Source: JBMFLE01 sp049971355 (GTDB taxonomy: Bacteria > Patescibacteriota > Patescibacteriia > UBA2591 > UBA4787). Taken from it: DNA of 15,021 nt. The stretch is taken from positions 1 through 15,021 of the forward strand of contig JBMFLE010000017.1 in assembly GCA_049971355.1 (NCBI GenBank), written 5' to 3'. How positions within the stretch are numbered: position 1 is the stretch's first letter; each line of letters starts with the position of its first letter. Below the pieces are notes generated by a model. It saw only the letters and a program-made list of their open reading frames with translations, was not told where the DNA came from and made no database searches. Position numbers and translations under genes: made by a program. Below, one piece after another: positions 7,741 through 13,485 of this stretch.

Positions 7741-7768
7741 TTGACAAAAGTTCAGGTTTAGGCATACT
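7741..7768 (+). promoter_or_regulatory. Promoter of the second PIN gene
   Basis: TTGACA (7741-7746), a 16-base spacer and CATACT (7763-7768). The start point would be near 7775, giving a leader of about 22 bases before ATG 7798. Further upstream, TCTCTAGAGA (7656-7665) is a perfect 10 bp palindrome of unknown role. Confidence 0.6.
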
Positions 7769-7797
7769 GTTTAATTGGTCTTTTTGTCGGCCGAATT

Positions 7798-8403
7798 ATG
7801 ATTAATGAAATTAAAAACTTTCTCTGGGCGCTTAAAAGGTGGAAATTAAGAGTGGTAGTTGACGCTTGTATTTTATTAAATAAAGATGATTTAAAGAAAT
7901 TAAAATATCTTCGTCATGTTTTTATCCCGCGAGCTGTTCAAGAACAAATTAGCCGGATGGTTCTGCAAACAGATACAGACGGCACATCAGAAGCCAGAGG
8001 ACAGCAGTTAGCCGCCGAAATTGAATCAGAGATGTTAGAAAAGATTAAAAAAGGGAAGTGGAAGGTTATTGGTTCTACTGGCACCGGTTTGTTACAGTCA
8101 ATAGAAAATAAAAAATTGGGTGAATTTGACCAAGAAATAGTTAAACAATTGGAAAAATTATATAAAAGAAAAAAAGAAATATGGAATGAAAAAAGAGAAA
8201 AATTAGAATTAGCACCATTAAAATTTGATTCCCAATTAATTTTAAAGGATCTGATTGGCAGCACCGATTTGCGAATAATCGCTACTTGTCTTAATTTAAA
8301 AAGGACTACTCCAAATTTTTATTTAATAACCCGTGATAAGACTTTAGCTATATTGGCTAAAACTTTTAGGATAGATGTTAAGGAGAGAGCTAAGGATTTA
8401 TAA
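7798..8403 (+). CDS. Second PIN-domain ribonuclease-like protein
   Basis: RVVVDACILL places Asp22, VFIPRAVQEQIS gives Glu49, STDLRIIATCL gives Asp157 and LITRDKTLAIL gives Asp180. This D-E-D-D set in the right order is typical of an active PIN nuclease. Between residues ~60 and 150 there is a long charged helical insert (EKLYKRKKEIWNEKREK), so the protein reaches 201 residues. It shares the fold but little sequence with the PIN protein just upstream, so a recent duplication is unlikely. It has its own promoter, no clear Shine-Dalgarno site and no partner antitoxin. Its AT-rich codons resemble the core genes, unlike the first PIN gene. The role could be RNA processing or a toxin whose partner is elsewhere. 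Confidence 0.75.
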   Translation: MINEIKNFLWALKRWKLRVVVDACILLNKDDLKKLKYLRHVFIPRAVQEQISRMVLQTDTDGTSEARGQQLAAEIESEMLEKIKKGKWKVIGSTGTGLLQSIENKKLGEFDQEIVKQLEKLYKRKKEIWNEKREKLELAPLKFDSQLILKDLIGSTDLRIIATCLNLKRTTPNFYLITRDKTLAILAKTFRIDVKERAKDL

Positions 8404-8419
8404 ATTGTTTATTTTATAG

Positions 8420-8425
8420 TATAAT
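8420..8425 (+). promoter_or_regulatory. -10 box placed for a leaderless glyS mRNA
   Basis: A perfect TATAAT (8420-8425) ends 7 bases before ATG 8433, so transcription would begin at or next to the start codon. No -35 consensus and no Shine-Dalgarno site are seen. Confidence 0.5.
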
Positions 8426-8432
8426 AAATATT

Positions 8433-9746
8433 ATGGATTTAATGGAAAAAATTGTTAATTTATGTAAACGGCGGGGGATAGTTTTTCAATCTTCGGAAAT
8501 TTACGGCGGTGGCCCCTCAACTTATGATTTTGGGCCACTCGGCGTTGAATTACGGAACAATATTAAAAAATTATGGTGGAAAAAAATTGTTCAGGAACGC
8601 GATGATGTGGTTGGTTTAGAGGCAGCAATTATTATGCATCCAAAAGTCTGGGAGGCGAGTGGACATTTAAAAGGATTTTCTGACCCCTTGGTTGAATGTA
8701 AATTGTGTCACAAAAGATTTCGAGCTGATGAAATAAAAGATAAATGTCCTGAATGCGGTGGCGAAATTACTGAACCAAAAATGTTTAATTTAATGTTTAA
8801 GACTTATGCTGGTCCAGTTGAAGAATCTGGTCGAGAGGTTTATCTTAGACCGGAAACCGCTCAGGCAATTTTTGTTGATTTTAAAAGAATTCAGGAGACG
8901 AGTAGAATGAAAATTCCTTTTGGGATTGCTCAAATTGGTAGGGTATTTCGAAATGAAATAACGCCAGGTAATTTTATTTTTCGAACACGCGAGTTTGAAC
9001 AAATGGAATTAGAATTTTTTGTTCAACCGAAAGAGGCAAAAAAATGGTATGAATATTGGCAGAAAGAACGATTAAATTGGTATCAAGACCTGGGGATAAA
9101 AAAAGAAAATTTGCGTTTACGTGAACATAAAAAAGAAGAATTAGCTCACTACGCAGCTGCTTGCTCTGATATTGAGTATAAATTTCCTTGGGGCTGGGCT
9201 GAGTTGGAAGGCATCGCTAATCGTCAAGATTTTGATTTAAAACAGCATTCCGAGTTTTCTGGTCAAGATTTATCTTATTTTGATAGTGAGACAAAAGAAA
9301 AATATATTCCCTATGTGATTGAGCCATCAGCTGGAGTTGACCGAACACTTTTAGCCATTTTAATTAATGCCTATGAAGAAATCAGTGGTGGACGGACAAC
9401 CACCACCAAAGCGACTAAAGAGGTTGAAGTTGTTTTACATCTTAATAAAAATTTAGCGCCAATTAAAATTGCTATTTTGCCTTTAGTTAGAAAAGATCCA
9501 CTAATTAAATTGGCTCGAGACATTTATTCTAAATTAAAAAAAGAGTGGATGATTAATTATGATGAAATTGGTTCGATTGGCCGCCGTTACCGCCGTCAAG
9601 ATGAAGTTGGCACACCTTATTGTTTAACCGTTGACTTCGAAAGTTTAGAAGATAAAAAAGTTACAGTTAGAGACAGGGAGACAATGAAACAAGAGAGAAT
9701 AGCGATTGATAATTTAGAGAACTATTTTCAAGAATTATTGTCATAA
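8433..9746 (+). CDS. glyS: Glycyl-tRNA synthetase, alpha-2 dimer type
   Basis: This class II enzyme charges tRNA-Gly and is the single-chain form, not the bacterial alpha/beta tetramer. IVFQSSEIYGGGPSTYDFGPLG (from residue 16) is the typical start. C89, C92, C105 and C108 form a zinc insertion. Motif 2 runs from RNEITPGNF to RTREFEQMELEFF (173-196). Motif 3 is EPSAGVDRTLLAIL (297-310), with Arg304. The C-terminal anticodon-binding domain (APIKIAILPLVRKDPLIKLA, then YCLTVDFESLEDKKVTVRDR) is complete. At 437 residues it is a normal, slightly short member. It probably leads an mRNA continuing into the carboxypeptidase gene 5 bases downstream. Confidence 0.95.
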   Translation: MDLMEKIVNLCKRRGIVFQSSEIYGGGPSTYDFGPLGVELRNNIKKLWWKKIVQERDDVVGLEAAIIMHPKVWEASGHLKGFSDPLVECKLCHKRFRADEIKDKCPECGGEITEPKMFNLMFKTYAGPVEESGREVYLRPETAQAIFVDFKRIQETSRMKIPFGIAQIGRVFRNEITPGNFIFRTREFEQMELEFFVQPKEAKKWYEYWQKERLNWYQDLGIKKENLRLREHKKEELAHYAAACSDIEYKFPWGWAELEGIANRQDFDLKQHSEFSGQDLSYFDSETKEKYIPYVIEPSAGVDRTLLAILINAYEEISGGRTTTTKATKEVEVVLHLNKNLAPIKIAILPLVRKDPLIKLARDIYSKLKKEWMINYDEIGSIGRRYRRQDEVGTPYCLTVDFESLEDKKVTVRDRETMKQERIAIDNLENYFQELLS

Positions 9747-9751
9747 TAATT

Positions 9752-10642
9752 ATGTTATTAGCCTTTTTAATTAGCCTTTTGGCACTTCAGCAGAATATTG
9801 TTTCACCAGCCATTAGTCAACCGGCAATTGTTAATGAAGCAATTAAATTTGAAGAAATTAAAAATTTTCCACAAAGTTTAGGCATTAAAATTACTGCCAA
9901 AAGCGCTCTGGTTGTTGATGCCGAGACAGACCGAATTTTATTTCAAAAAAATAGTCAACAAGTTTTACCAATTGCTAGTTTGACTAAATTAATGACTGCT
10001 TTAATAATTTTAGATTCTAAACCAAATTGGCAAAAGGAAGTAGAATATTTAGCCGATGATTTTGTTTCAACAGAGTTAGGTCAAAGCAAACTTGAGCCAG
10101 CCCAATTAAAATTTGAAGTCGGGGAAAAGATAAAAATAAAAGATCTATTTGCTGCTACTTTAATTAAATCGGCTAATAACGCTGTTAAAGCTTTGGTCAG
10201 GCAATTTGGGAATCAAATTTTTGTTGAAGAAATGAATCGAAAAGCAAAAGAAATAGGAATGACGAGAACTGTGTTTATCGAACCAACCGGAATTGATTTT
10301 AAAAATGTTTCTACGGCCGAAGATTTGGCTAAATTAATTAAATTTATAAGTGAAAAAACGGAGATAGCAAAATTATCAACAACTAAAATTTACAAATTTT
10401 CTACCCGTGATAAAAATGGTCAAAATAAGTTTTATCAAATTAAAAATATAAATAAATTGTTAGATAGTTTTATCAAAATAAAAATGGCAAAAACTGGTTA
10501 TCTTGACGAAGCAGGGTATTGTTTTGCTGGTTTAGTTGAGTATAATAAAAAGAAATTGATTATTATTCTTTTAGGTAGTCAGAGCGAAAAAGAGAGGTGG
10601 CAAGAAGTTAAGGGTTTGGCTTGGTGGGTAACAATCAATTAA
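9752..10642 (+). CDS. D-Ala-D-Ala carboxypeptidase-like enzyme (peptidase S11)
   Basis: Enzymes of this family trim the terminal D-alanine from peptidoglycan stem peptides outside the membrane. A hydrophobic N-terminus (LLAFLISLLAL) is a signal peptide or anchor. The three penicillin-binding motifs are intact: SLTK (Ser76, Lys79), SAN (140-142) and KTG (247-249). The chain stops at 296 residues, soon after the catalytic domain, so the C-terminal beta domain and membrane helix of PBP5 are missing. It would then be held by its N-terminus, if at all. The gene starts 5 bases after glyS and is probably in the same mRNA. Confidence 0.88.
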   Translation: MLLAFLISLLALQQNIVSPAISQPAIVNEAIKFEEIKNFPQSLGIKITAKSALVVDAETDRILFQKNSQQVLPIASLTKLMTALIILDSKPNWQKEVEYLADDFVSTELGQSKLEPAQLKFEVGEKIKIKDLFAATLIKSANNAVKALVRQFGNQIFVEEMNRKAKEIGMTRTVFIEPTGIDFKNVSTAEDLAKLIKFISEKTEIAKLSTTKIYKFSTRDKNGQNKFYQIKNINKLLDSFIKIKMAKTGYLDEAGYCFAGLVEYNKKKLIIILLGSQSEKERWQEVKGLAWWVTIN

Positions 10643-10661
10643 TCAATAATCAATAATCAAT
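10641..10661. repeat. Tandem 7 bp repeat, three copies of AATCAAT
   Basis: Three exact copies of AATCAAT lie head to tail between the carboxypeptidase stop codon and the next gene, with a partial copy before and TAATTATTAATAATTAG after. This is probably slippage in AT-rich DNA. It could vary in length between strains. Confidence 0.7.
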
Positions 10662-10683
10662 AATTATTAATAATTAGTAAACT

Positions 10684-11151
10684 GTGGCCAGTCAATTACA
10701 AGTTTTATTTTTAGCCATGATTCCGATTAATGAACTGCGAGGTACTATCCCGCTGGCTCTAAGTGTTTATCATTTGACGATTTGGGAAGCATTTTTTTAC
10801 TCGGCTATTGGTAATATAATTCCAGTTTTTATTCTCCTTTTTCTTCTACCCCGGATTACCAATGTTTTAATGAAAAAATCAAGAAAAATAGATAAATTTT
10901 TTACTTGGCTTTTTGAACGAACCAGAAAAAAATTTTACAAAAAATATTCTCTCTACGGAGATTTAGCCCTAACAATCTTTGTTGCTATTCCTTTGCCCCT
11001 AACTGGTGCTTGGACAGGTGCAATTGCTGCTTTTTTGTTCGGTATTCCTTATTGGCGAGCTTGTGGATTAATTTTTTTAGGAGTTCTGATTGCTGGGATT
11101 ATTATTACTGGTTTATCAACTAGTGCAATTTCAATTTTTAATTCAATTTAA
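10684..11151 (+). CDS. Small multidrug export family protein (COG2426-like), membrane
   Basis: This is an integral membrane protein with about four hydrophobic segments (roughly residues 5-28, 33-56, 93-120 and 126-150). Two family hallmarks are visible: MIPINELRGTIPLAL (12-26) and IPLPLTGAWTGAIAAFLFG (102-120). Members of this family are named small multidrug export proteins, but the transport role is poorly supported experimentally. The GTG at 10684 keeps the first helix complete; an ATG start at residue 12 would cut into it. The middle loop (residues 57-90) is strongly basic. No Shine-Dalgarno site is seen, and it lies in a run of same-strand genes. Confidence 0.78.
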   Translation: MASQLQVLFLAMIPINELRGTIPLALSVYHLTIWEAFFYSAIGNIIPVFILLFLLPRITNVLMKKSRKIDKFFTWLFERTRKKFYKKYSLYGDLALTIFVAIPLPLTGAWTGAIAAFLFGIPYWRACGLIFLGVLIAGIIITGLSTSAISIFNSI

Positions 11152-11182
11152 GTTAAATTTTTTGTAATTTTGTAGATGATTT

Positions 11183-11953
11183 ATGAAAAAGAATATCATT
11201 ATTGCCAACTGGAAAATGAATTTGGGTCTAGCACAAACCATTTCCTTAACTAAGGATATTTTAAATGGTTTAAAAAAAATTAAAAAAGACTGGTCAAAAA
11301 TTGACATTGTTTTATGCCCATCTTTTGTTTATTTATCTGAAGTTAAAAAATTAATTATGAAATCAAATATTGAACTCGGAGCTCAAGATTGTTTTTGGGA
11401 GGAAAGGGGTGCCTACACTGGTGAAATTTCGCCAGCACAATTAAAAGAGATTGGTTGCCGATATCTGATTATTGGTCATTCAGAAAGACGACAAAATTTA
11501 AATGAAACCGATGAGATGATTCATAAAAAGGTTAAAGCTGCTTTAGAAAGCGATTTAGTGCCAATTCTCTGCGTCGGTGAAACATTTGAAGAAAGACAAA
11601 GGGGCGTTAAAGATTATGTTATTATCAATCAAGTTAGTAGGGCCCTGGATGGCATAAATTTAAAAGCCAATCAACAGTTAATTATTGCCTATGAGCCGGT
11701 TTGGGTCATTGGCACTGGTCAGGCAGTTAATCCGACAGAAGCTGAATATGTTAGTCGAGTAATTTTACAGAGGATAATTGATTTATATCCTTTACCAATT
11801 GTTCGCAACAATATCAGAATTATCTATGGTGGAAGTGTTGATCAGACAAATGTGAAAAATTTTGTTGAGCAAGAAACAGTTGATGGCATTTTGGTTGGTG
11901 GAGCAAGTCTCAAAGCAGCAGAATTTGTGGCAATGATTAATCATTTAGTTTAG
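11183..11953 (+). CDS. tpiA: Triosephosphate isomerase
   Basis: TpiA interconverts dihydroxyacetone phosphate and glyceraldehyde 3-phosphate in glycolysis. The active site is complete: ANWKMN with Asn9 and Lys11, IGHSERR with His99, AYEPVWVIGTG with Glu171, and the phosphate grip IIYGGSV and GILVGGASL. At 256 residues it has normal length. It lies 31 bases after the membrane protein gene and 7 bases before the next small gene, so it is probably part of a glyS-led operon. The codon use matches its neighbours. Confidence 0.96.
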   Translation: MKKNIIIANWKMNLGLAQTISLTKDILNGLKKIKKDWSKIDIVLCPSFVYLSEVKKLIMKSNIELGAQDCFWEERGAYTGEISPAQLKEIGCRYLIIGHSERRQNLNETDEMIHKKVKAALESDLVPILCVGETFEERQRGVKDYVIINQVSRALDGINLKANQQLIIAYEPVWVIGTGQAVNPTEAEYVSRVILQRIIDLYPLPIVRNNIRIIYGGSVDQTNVKNFVEQETVDGILVGGASLKAAEFVAMINHLV

Positions 11954-11960
11954 GTTTATT

Positions 11961-12236
11961 ATGCTTATTAATCTTATTTTATTAATTATTTTAGTAGTTT
12001 GCCTTGGAGGAATTATTTATATTTTAATGTCAAAATTTTTTTTATTAGCCTCAATTGATGTTAGCCAGATTCGCCAAGAACAATTTAAAGCAAAAAAAAG
12101 AATATTAATAGAGCAGAGAATTAGAAGAGGGTTAACTATTATTCGTCAGAGGATTAAAAATATTATTACTAAATTGTTGATTCGTCTAAAGGTTTTCTTT
12201 AAAAAGACGCCACCTGGTAGTAGTCAACCATCTTGA
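11961..12236 (+). CDS. Single-pass membrane protein of unknown function, 91 residues
   Basis: One N-terminal transmembrane helix (LINLILLIILVVCLGGIIYILM, residues 2-23) is followed by a strongly basic, helix-rich tail (residues 43-85) rich in Arg and Lys that may face the cytoplasm and touch nucleic acid or membrane lipids. It ends with a short Pro/Ser tail. I recognise no domain. It starts 7 bases after tpiA and is likely co-transcribed. Its stop codon overlaps the -35 box of the tRNA promoter downstream. Confidence 0.7.
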   Translation: MLINLILLIILVVCLGGIIYILMSKFFLLASIDVSQIRQEQFKAKKRILIEQRIRRGLTIIRQRIKNIITKLLIRLKVFFKKTPPGSSQPS

Positions 12237-12260
12237 TTTTTTTAGAAAATTTGGTAAAAT
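12233..12260 (+). promoter_or_regulatory. Promoter of the tRNA-Thr/tRNA-Tyr pair
   Basis: TTGATT (12233-12238), a 16-base spacer and TAAAAT (12255-12260). The start point would be near 12267, five bases before the tRNA. The -35 box covers the stop codon of the membrane protein gene. Confidence 0.6.
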
Positions 12261-12271
12261 TTCTAATCAAA

Positions 12272-12347
12272 GCCCGTGTAGCTCAGTTGGTAGAGCAACT
12301 CCATGGTAAGGAGTAGGTCGTCGGTTCAAGTCCGACCGCGGGCTCCA
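12272..12347 (+). tRNA. tRNA-Thr(GGT)
   Basis: The acceptor GCCCGTG pairs with CGCGGGC (one G-T pair). The D arm is GCTC/GAGC. The anticodon loop ATGGTAA gives anticodon GGT, which reads ACC and ACT. The T loop TTCAAGT is standard. CCA is encoded in the gene (12345-12347). Confidence 0.96.
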
Positions 12348-12352
12348 TATTT

Positions 12353-12438
12353 GGGTGGGTAGCAAAGTAGACAAATGCAGCAGACTGTAAATCTGCCGGC
12401 TTCGGCCTTCGAAGGTGCAAATCCTTCCCCACCCACCA
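12353..12438 (+). tRNA. tRNA-Tyr(GTA), long variable arm and unusual elbow
   Basis: The acceptor GGGTGGG pairs perfectly with CCCACCC. The anticodon stem GCAGA/TCTGC holds the loop CTGTAAA, anticodon GTA. The variable arm GGC-TTCG-GCC marks a bacterial class II tRNA. The T stem GAAGG/CCTTC holds the loop TGCAAAT, with G instead of the nearly universal U at position 55. The D loop AAGTAGACAAA lacks the GG pair of positions 18-19 and reads AG there. CCA is encoded. U33-G34-U35 makes it a fitting substrate for Tgt. The gene lies 5 bases after tRNA-Thr, so the two share a transcript. Confidence 0.93.
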
Positions 12439-12461
12439 GAAATTTTCGCAAGAAAATTTCT
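12438..12461 (+). terminator. Hairpin with GCAA tetraloop directly after tRNA-Tyr
   Basis: AGAAATTTTC and GAAAATTTCT form a perfect 10 bp stem around GCAA, beginning at the last A of the tRNA. No U-run follows. It may end transcription weakly or guide 3' processing. The same hairpin recurs before tRNA-Trp (13238-13260). Confidence 0.5.
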
Positions 12462-12518
12462 GTCCTAACTACCAATTACTCACACTAACTACAAAATATT
12501 AATCTCTTGCGAAAATTT
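12441..12518. repeat. Inverted-repeat element between tRNA genes
   Basis: AAATTTTCGCAAGA (12441-12454) recurs inverted and exact at 12505-12518. The sequence outside the right arm, read on the minus strand (12547 to 12505), matches 13207-13251 closely (ACAAATTACTAA, then ACT, then AAATTTTCGCAAGA). This is a small dispersed repeat that has no coding frame. Confidence 0.55.
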
Positions 12519-12559
12519 GAGTAGTTAGTAATTTGTATTTCGTAATTAAGGAAATATAA

Positions 12560-12844
12560 AATTATTTATTAAAAGCAAAATCTTCTGATTCTTATTTGCG
12601 TGATCAATTACGCAGGGCTTCAATTAGTATGGTTATAAACATAGCAGAGGGGAGTGGGAAATTCTCTAAAGCCGATAAAAGGAATTTTTATACTACCGCC
12701 AGGGGTTCTGTTTACGAATGCGTATCATTGTTTGAGATAATTTTTGAAGAGCAACAAATCGATAAAGAAAAATTTTTATACTTTTATCAAAAACTCGAAA
12801 TAATTTCCAAGATGTTACTGGGGTTAATAAACAGTCAAAAATGA
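12560..12844 (+). pseudogene. Four-helix-bundle (S23/IVP family) protein, N-terminus missing
   Basis: The frame is open from 12560 and can start at TTG 12596. It reads LRDQLRRASISMVINIAEGSGKFSK, the hallmark of the four-helix-bundle family first known from 23S rRNA intervening sequences, and continues to a normal end (EIISKMLLGLINSQK). Usual members have 30-40 more N-terminal residues forming the first helix; only KAKSSDSY of that part is seen after a stop codon at 12557-12559. The AT-rich repeat described at 12441-12547 lies directly before the break. It may be a dead fragment or an 82-residue short form. No role is proven for this family. Confidence 0.65.
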
Positions 12845-12874
12845 TAAAAAATTTGTCGCCTCTGGCTCAACGGT

Positions 12875-12935
12875 CCCCAGTAGTAGAAACTTCGTTTCAC
12901 TACGGGGCGGGGAGCAACTGTTTTGCTTGCCCCGC
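12875..12935. repeat. Two tandem REP-like hairpins before tRNA-Thr(TGT)
   Basis: First hairpin: CCCC (12875-12878) with GGGG (12904-12907), continuing through GTAGT/ACTAC and GAAAC/GTTTC with two bulged As and a TTC loop. Second hairpin: GCGGGG (12907-12912) with CCCCGC (12930-12935), then AGCAA/TTGCT. They share one G. The first ends in ACTACGGGGC like the element at 811-842. The second resembles it only in its GC-rich arms. Confidence 0.6.
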
Positions 12936-12943
12936 AGACTCTT

Positions 12944-13015
12944 GCCGGGGTAGCTCAGTGGTAGAGCATCTGTTTTGTAAACAGCAGGTCGTGGGTTCGA
13001 ATCCCTCCCCCGGCT
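12944..13015 (+). tRNA. tRNA-Thr(TGT)
   Basis: The acceptor GCCGGGG pairs perfectly with CCCCGGC, the D arm is GCTC/GAGC, and the loop TTTGTAA gives anticodon TGT, reading ACA and ACG. Position 27-43 is a T-C mismatch. The T loop TTCGAAT is standard. Unlike the two upstream tRNAs, CCA is not encoded (ATA follows the T discriminator), so it must be added by a nucleotidyltransferase. Confidence 0.94.
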
Positions 13016-13035
13016 ATATAGTTTTATAATTTGGT

Positions 13036-13191
13036 ATGAGTCAAGAAAATTTAATAAAATTTGAATGCAGTGAGTGCCATCATATTAATTATTTTTCTCG
13101 GAAAAATAAAAAAAATGTAAAAGAGCGTTTGCAACTCCAAAAATTTTGTCGTTTTTGTCGCAAACACACTTTACATAAAGAAACGAAATAA
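13036..13191 (+). CDS. rpmG: 50S ribosomal protein L33
   Basis: This 51-residue protein of the large ribosomal subunit reads FECSECHHINYFSRKNKKN near the start and KFCRFCRKHTLHKETK at the end. The zinc ribbon is complete, with C11, C14, C38 and C41, and the C-terminal KHTLHKETK is diagnostic for L33. It lies 20 bases after tRNA-Thr(TGT) and upstream of tRNA-Trp, the usual bacterial setting. TATAAT (13025-13030) ends only 5 bases before the ATG, so it may be read from its own leaderless start as well as from the tRNA transcript. No Shine-Dalgarno site is seen. Confidence 0.95.
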   Translation: MSQENLIKFECSECHHINYFSRKNKKNVKERLQLQKFCRFCRKHTLHKETK

Positions 13192-13208
13192 TCCTTCGTT
13201 TCCTTTTC
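13180..13208 (+). terminator. Terminator overlapping the end of rpmG
   Basis: GAAACGAA (13180-13187) pairs with TTCGTTTC (13195-13202), then CTTTTCT. The left arm is the final Glu-Thr-Lys coding region. Confidence 0.6.
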
Positions 13209-13260
13209 TAATTACTAACCACAAATTACTAATTACTGAAATTTTCGCAAGAAAATTTTT
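13207..13260. repeat. Second copy of the intergenic repeat, ending in a GCAA hairpin
   Basis: The TAATTACTAA/ACAAATTACTAATTAC tract is followed by GAAATTTTC-GCAA-GAAAATTTTT (13238-13260), three bases before tRNA-Trp. The hairpin is nearly identical to the one after tRNA-Tyr. Confidence 0.6.
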
Positions 13261-13263
13261 GGT

Positions 13264-13334
13264 GGGAGTGTAGTTTAGTGGTAAAATGACTGTCTCCAAA
13301 ACAGTAGTCCGGGGTTCGATTCCCTGCACTCCCG
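13264..13334 (+). tRNA. tRNA-Trp(CCA)
   Basis: The acceptor GGGAGTG pairs with CACTCCC. The anticodon stem ACTGT/ACAGT holds the loop CTCCAAA, anticodon CCA. The T arm is CGGGG-TTCGATT-CCCTG. The discriminator is G and CCA is not encoded; TTTTATTTTT follows directly and could serve as the 3' end signal. A single Trp tRNA with CCA and TGA used as stop agree with the standard code. Confidence 0.95.
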
Positions 13335-13342
13335 TTTTATTT

Positions 13343-13372
13343 TTGGCAATTTTCTCAATCGCTTAATATAAT
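13343..13372 (+). promoter_or_regulatory. Promoter of the candidate small RNA
   Basis: TTGGCA (13343-13348), an 18-base spacer and a perfect TATAAT (13367-13372). The predicted start point, near 13379, falls at the first base pairs of the hairpin 13378-13425. No gene follows on the plus strand. Confidence 0.5.
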
Positions 13373-13377
13373 TAAAA

Positions 13378-13485
13378 GAAGCTGGCAGATTGAAATTGGA
13401 GAATTTTTCAAGAAAAGCCAGCTTCATTGTAGTAAGTCAAAAAGGGTGTGTAATAGTTTAACATAATACACACCCTTTGACTTTA
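13378..13485 (+). ncRNA. Candidate small structured RNA, about 105 bases
   Basis: Behind the promoter, GAAGCTGGC (13378-13386) pairs perfectly with GCCAGCTTC (13417-13425). Inside, after an AGA/GAAAA purine-rich internal loop, TTGAAA (13390-13395) pairs with TTTCAA (13406-13411). A short linker leads to a second hairpin, 13436-13481, with GGGTGTGT/ACACACCC at its core. It contains no useful reading frame and faces the end of the TPR gene. The first hairpin on the other strand is followed by CTTTTAATT, so an alternative is that both hairpins are tandem terminators of the minus-strand gene. I recognise no known RNA family. Confidence 0.4.
13436..13481. terminator. Terminator between convergent transcripts
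   Basis: GTCAAAAAGGGTGTGT (13436-13451) pairs with ACACACCCTTTGAC (13468-13481), with two extra As in the left arm. It begins just past the stop of the minus-strand TPR gene and can serve both directions. The T-rich side on the minus strand (CCCTTTTTGAC) lies within the stem. Confidence 0.65.

Noticed and set aside
10641..10661. AATCAAT repeats as iterons of a replication origin
   Set aside because: Copies are only 7 bp, three in number, and no DnaA box, rep gene or AT-unwinding element with conserved order is near. Slippage is more likely.
12841..13029. Plus-strand frame with a 62-residue translation
   Set aside because: Its second half is the translated tRNA-Thr(TGT) (the familiar SSVVEHLFCKQQVVGSNP pattern) and its first half crosses the palindromes. 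It is not a gene.
13036..13191. Repeat of L33 as a zinc-finger regulator
   Set aside because: The spacing of the CxxC pairs and the KHTLHKETK ending identify ribosomal protein L33, so no other reading is needed.
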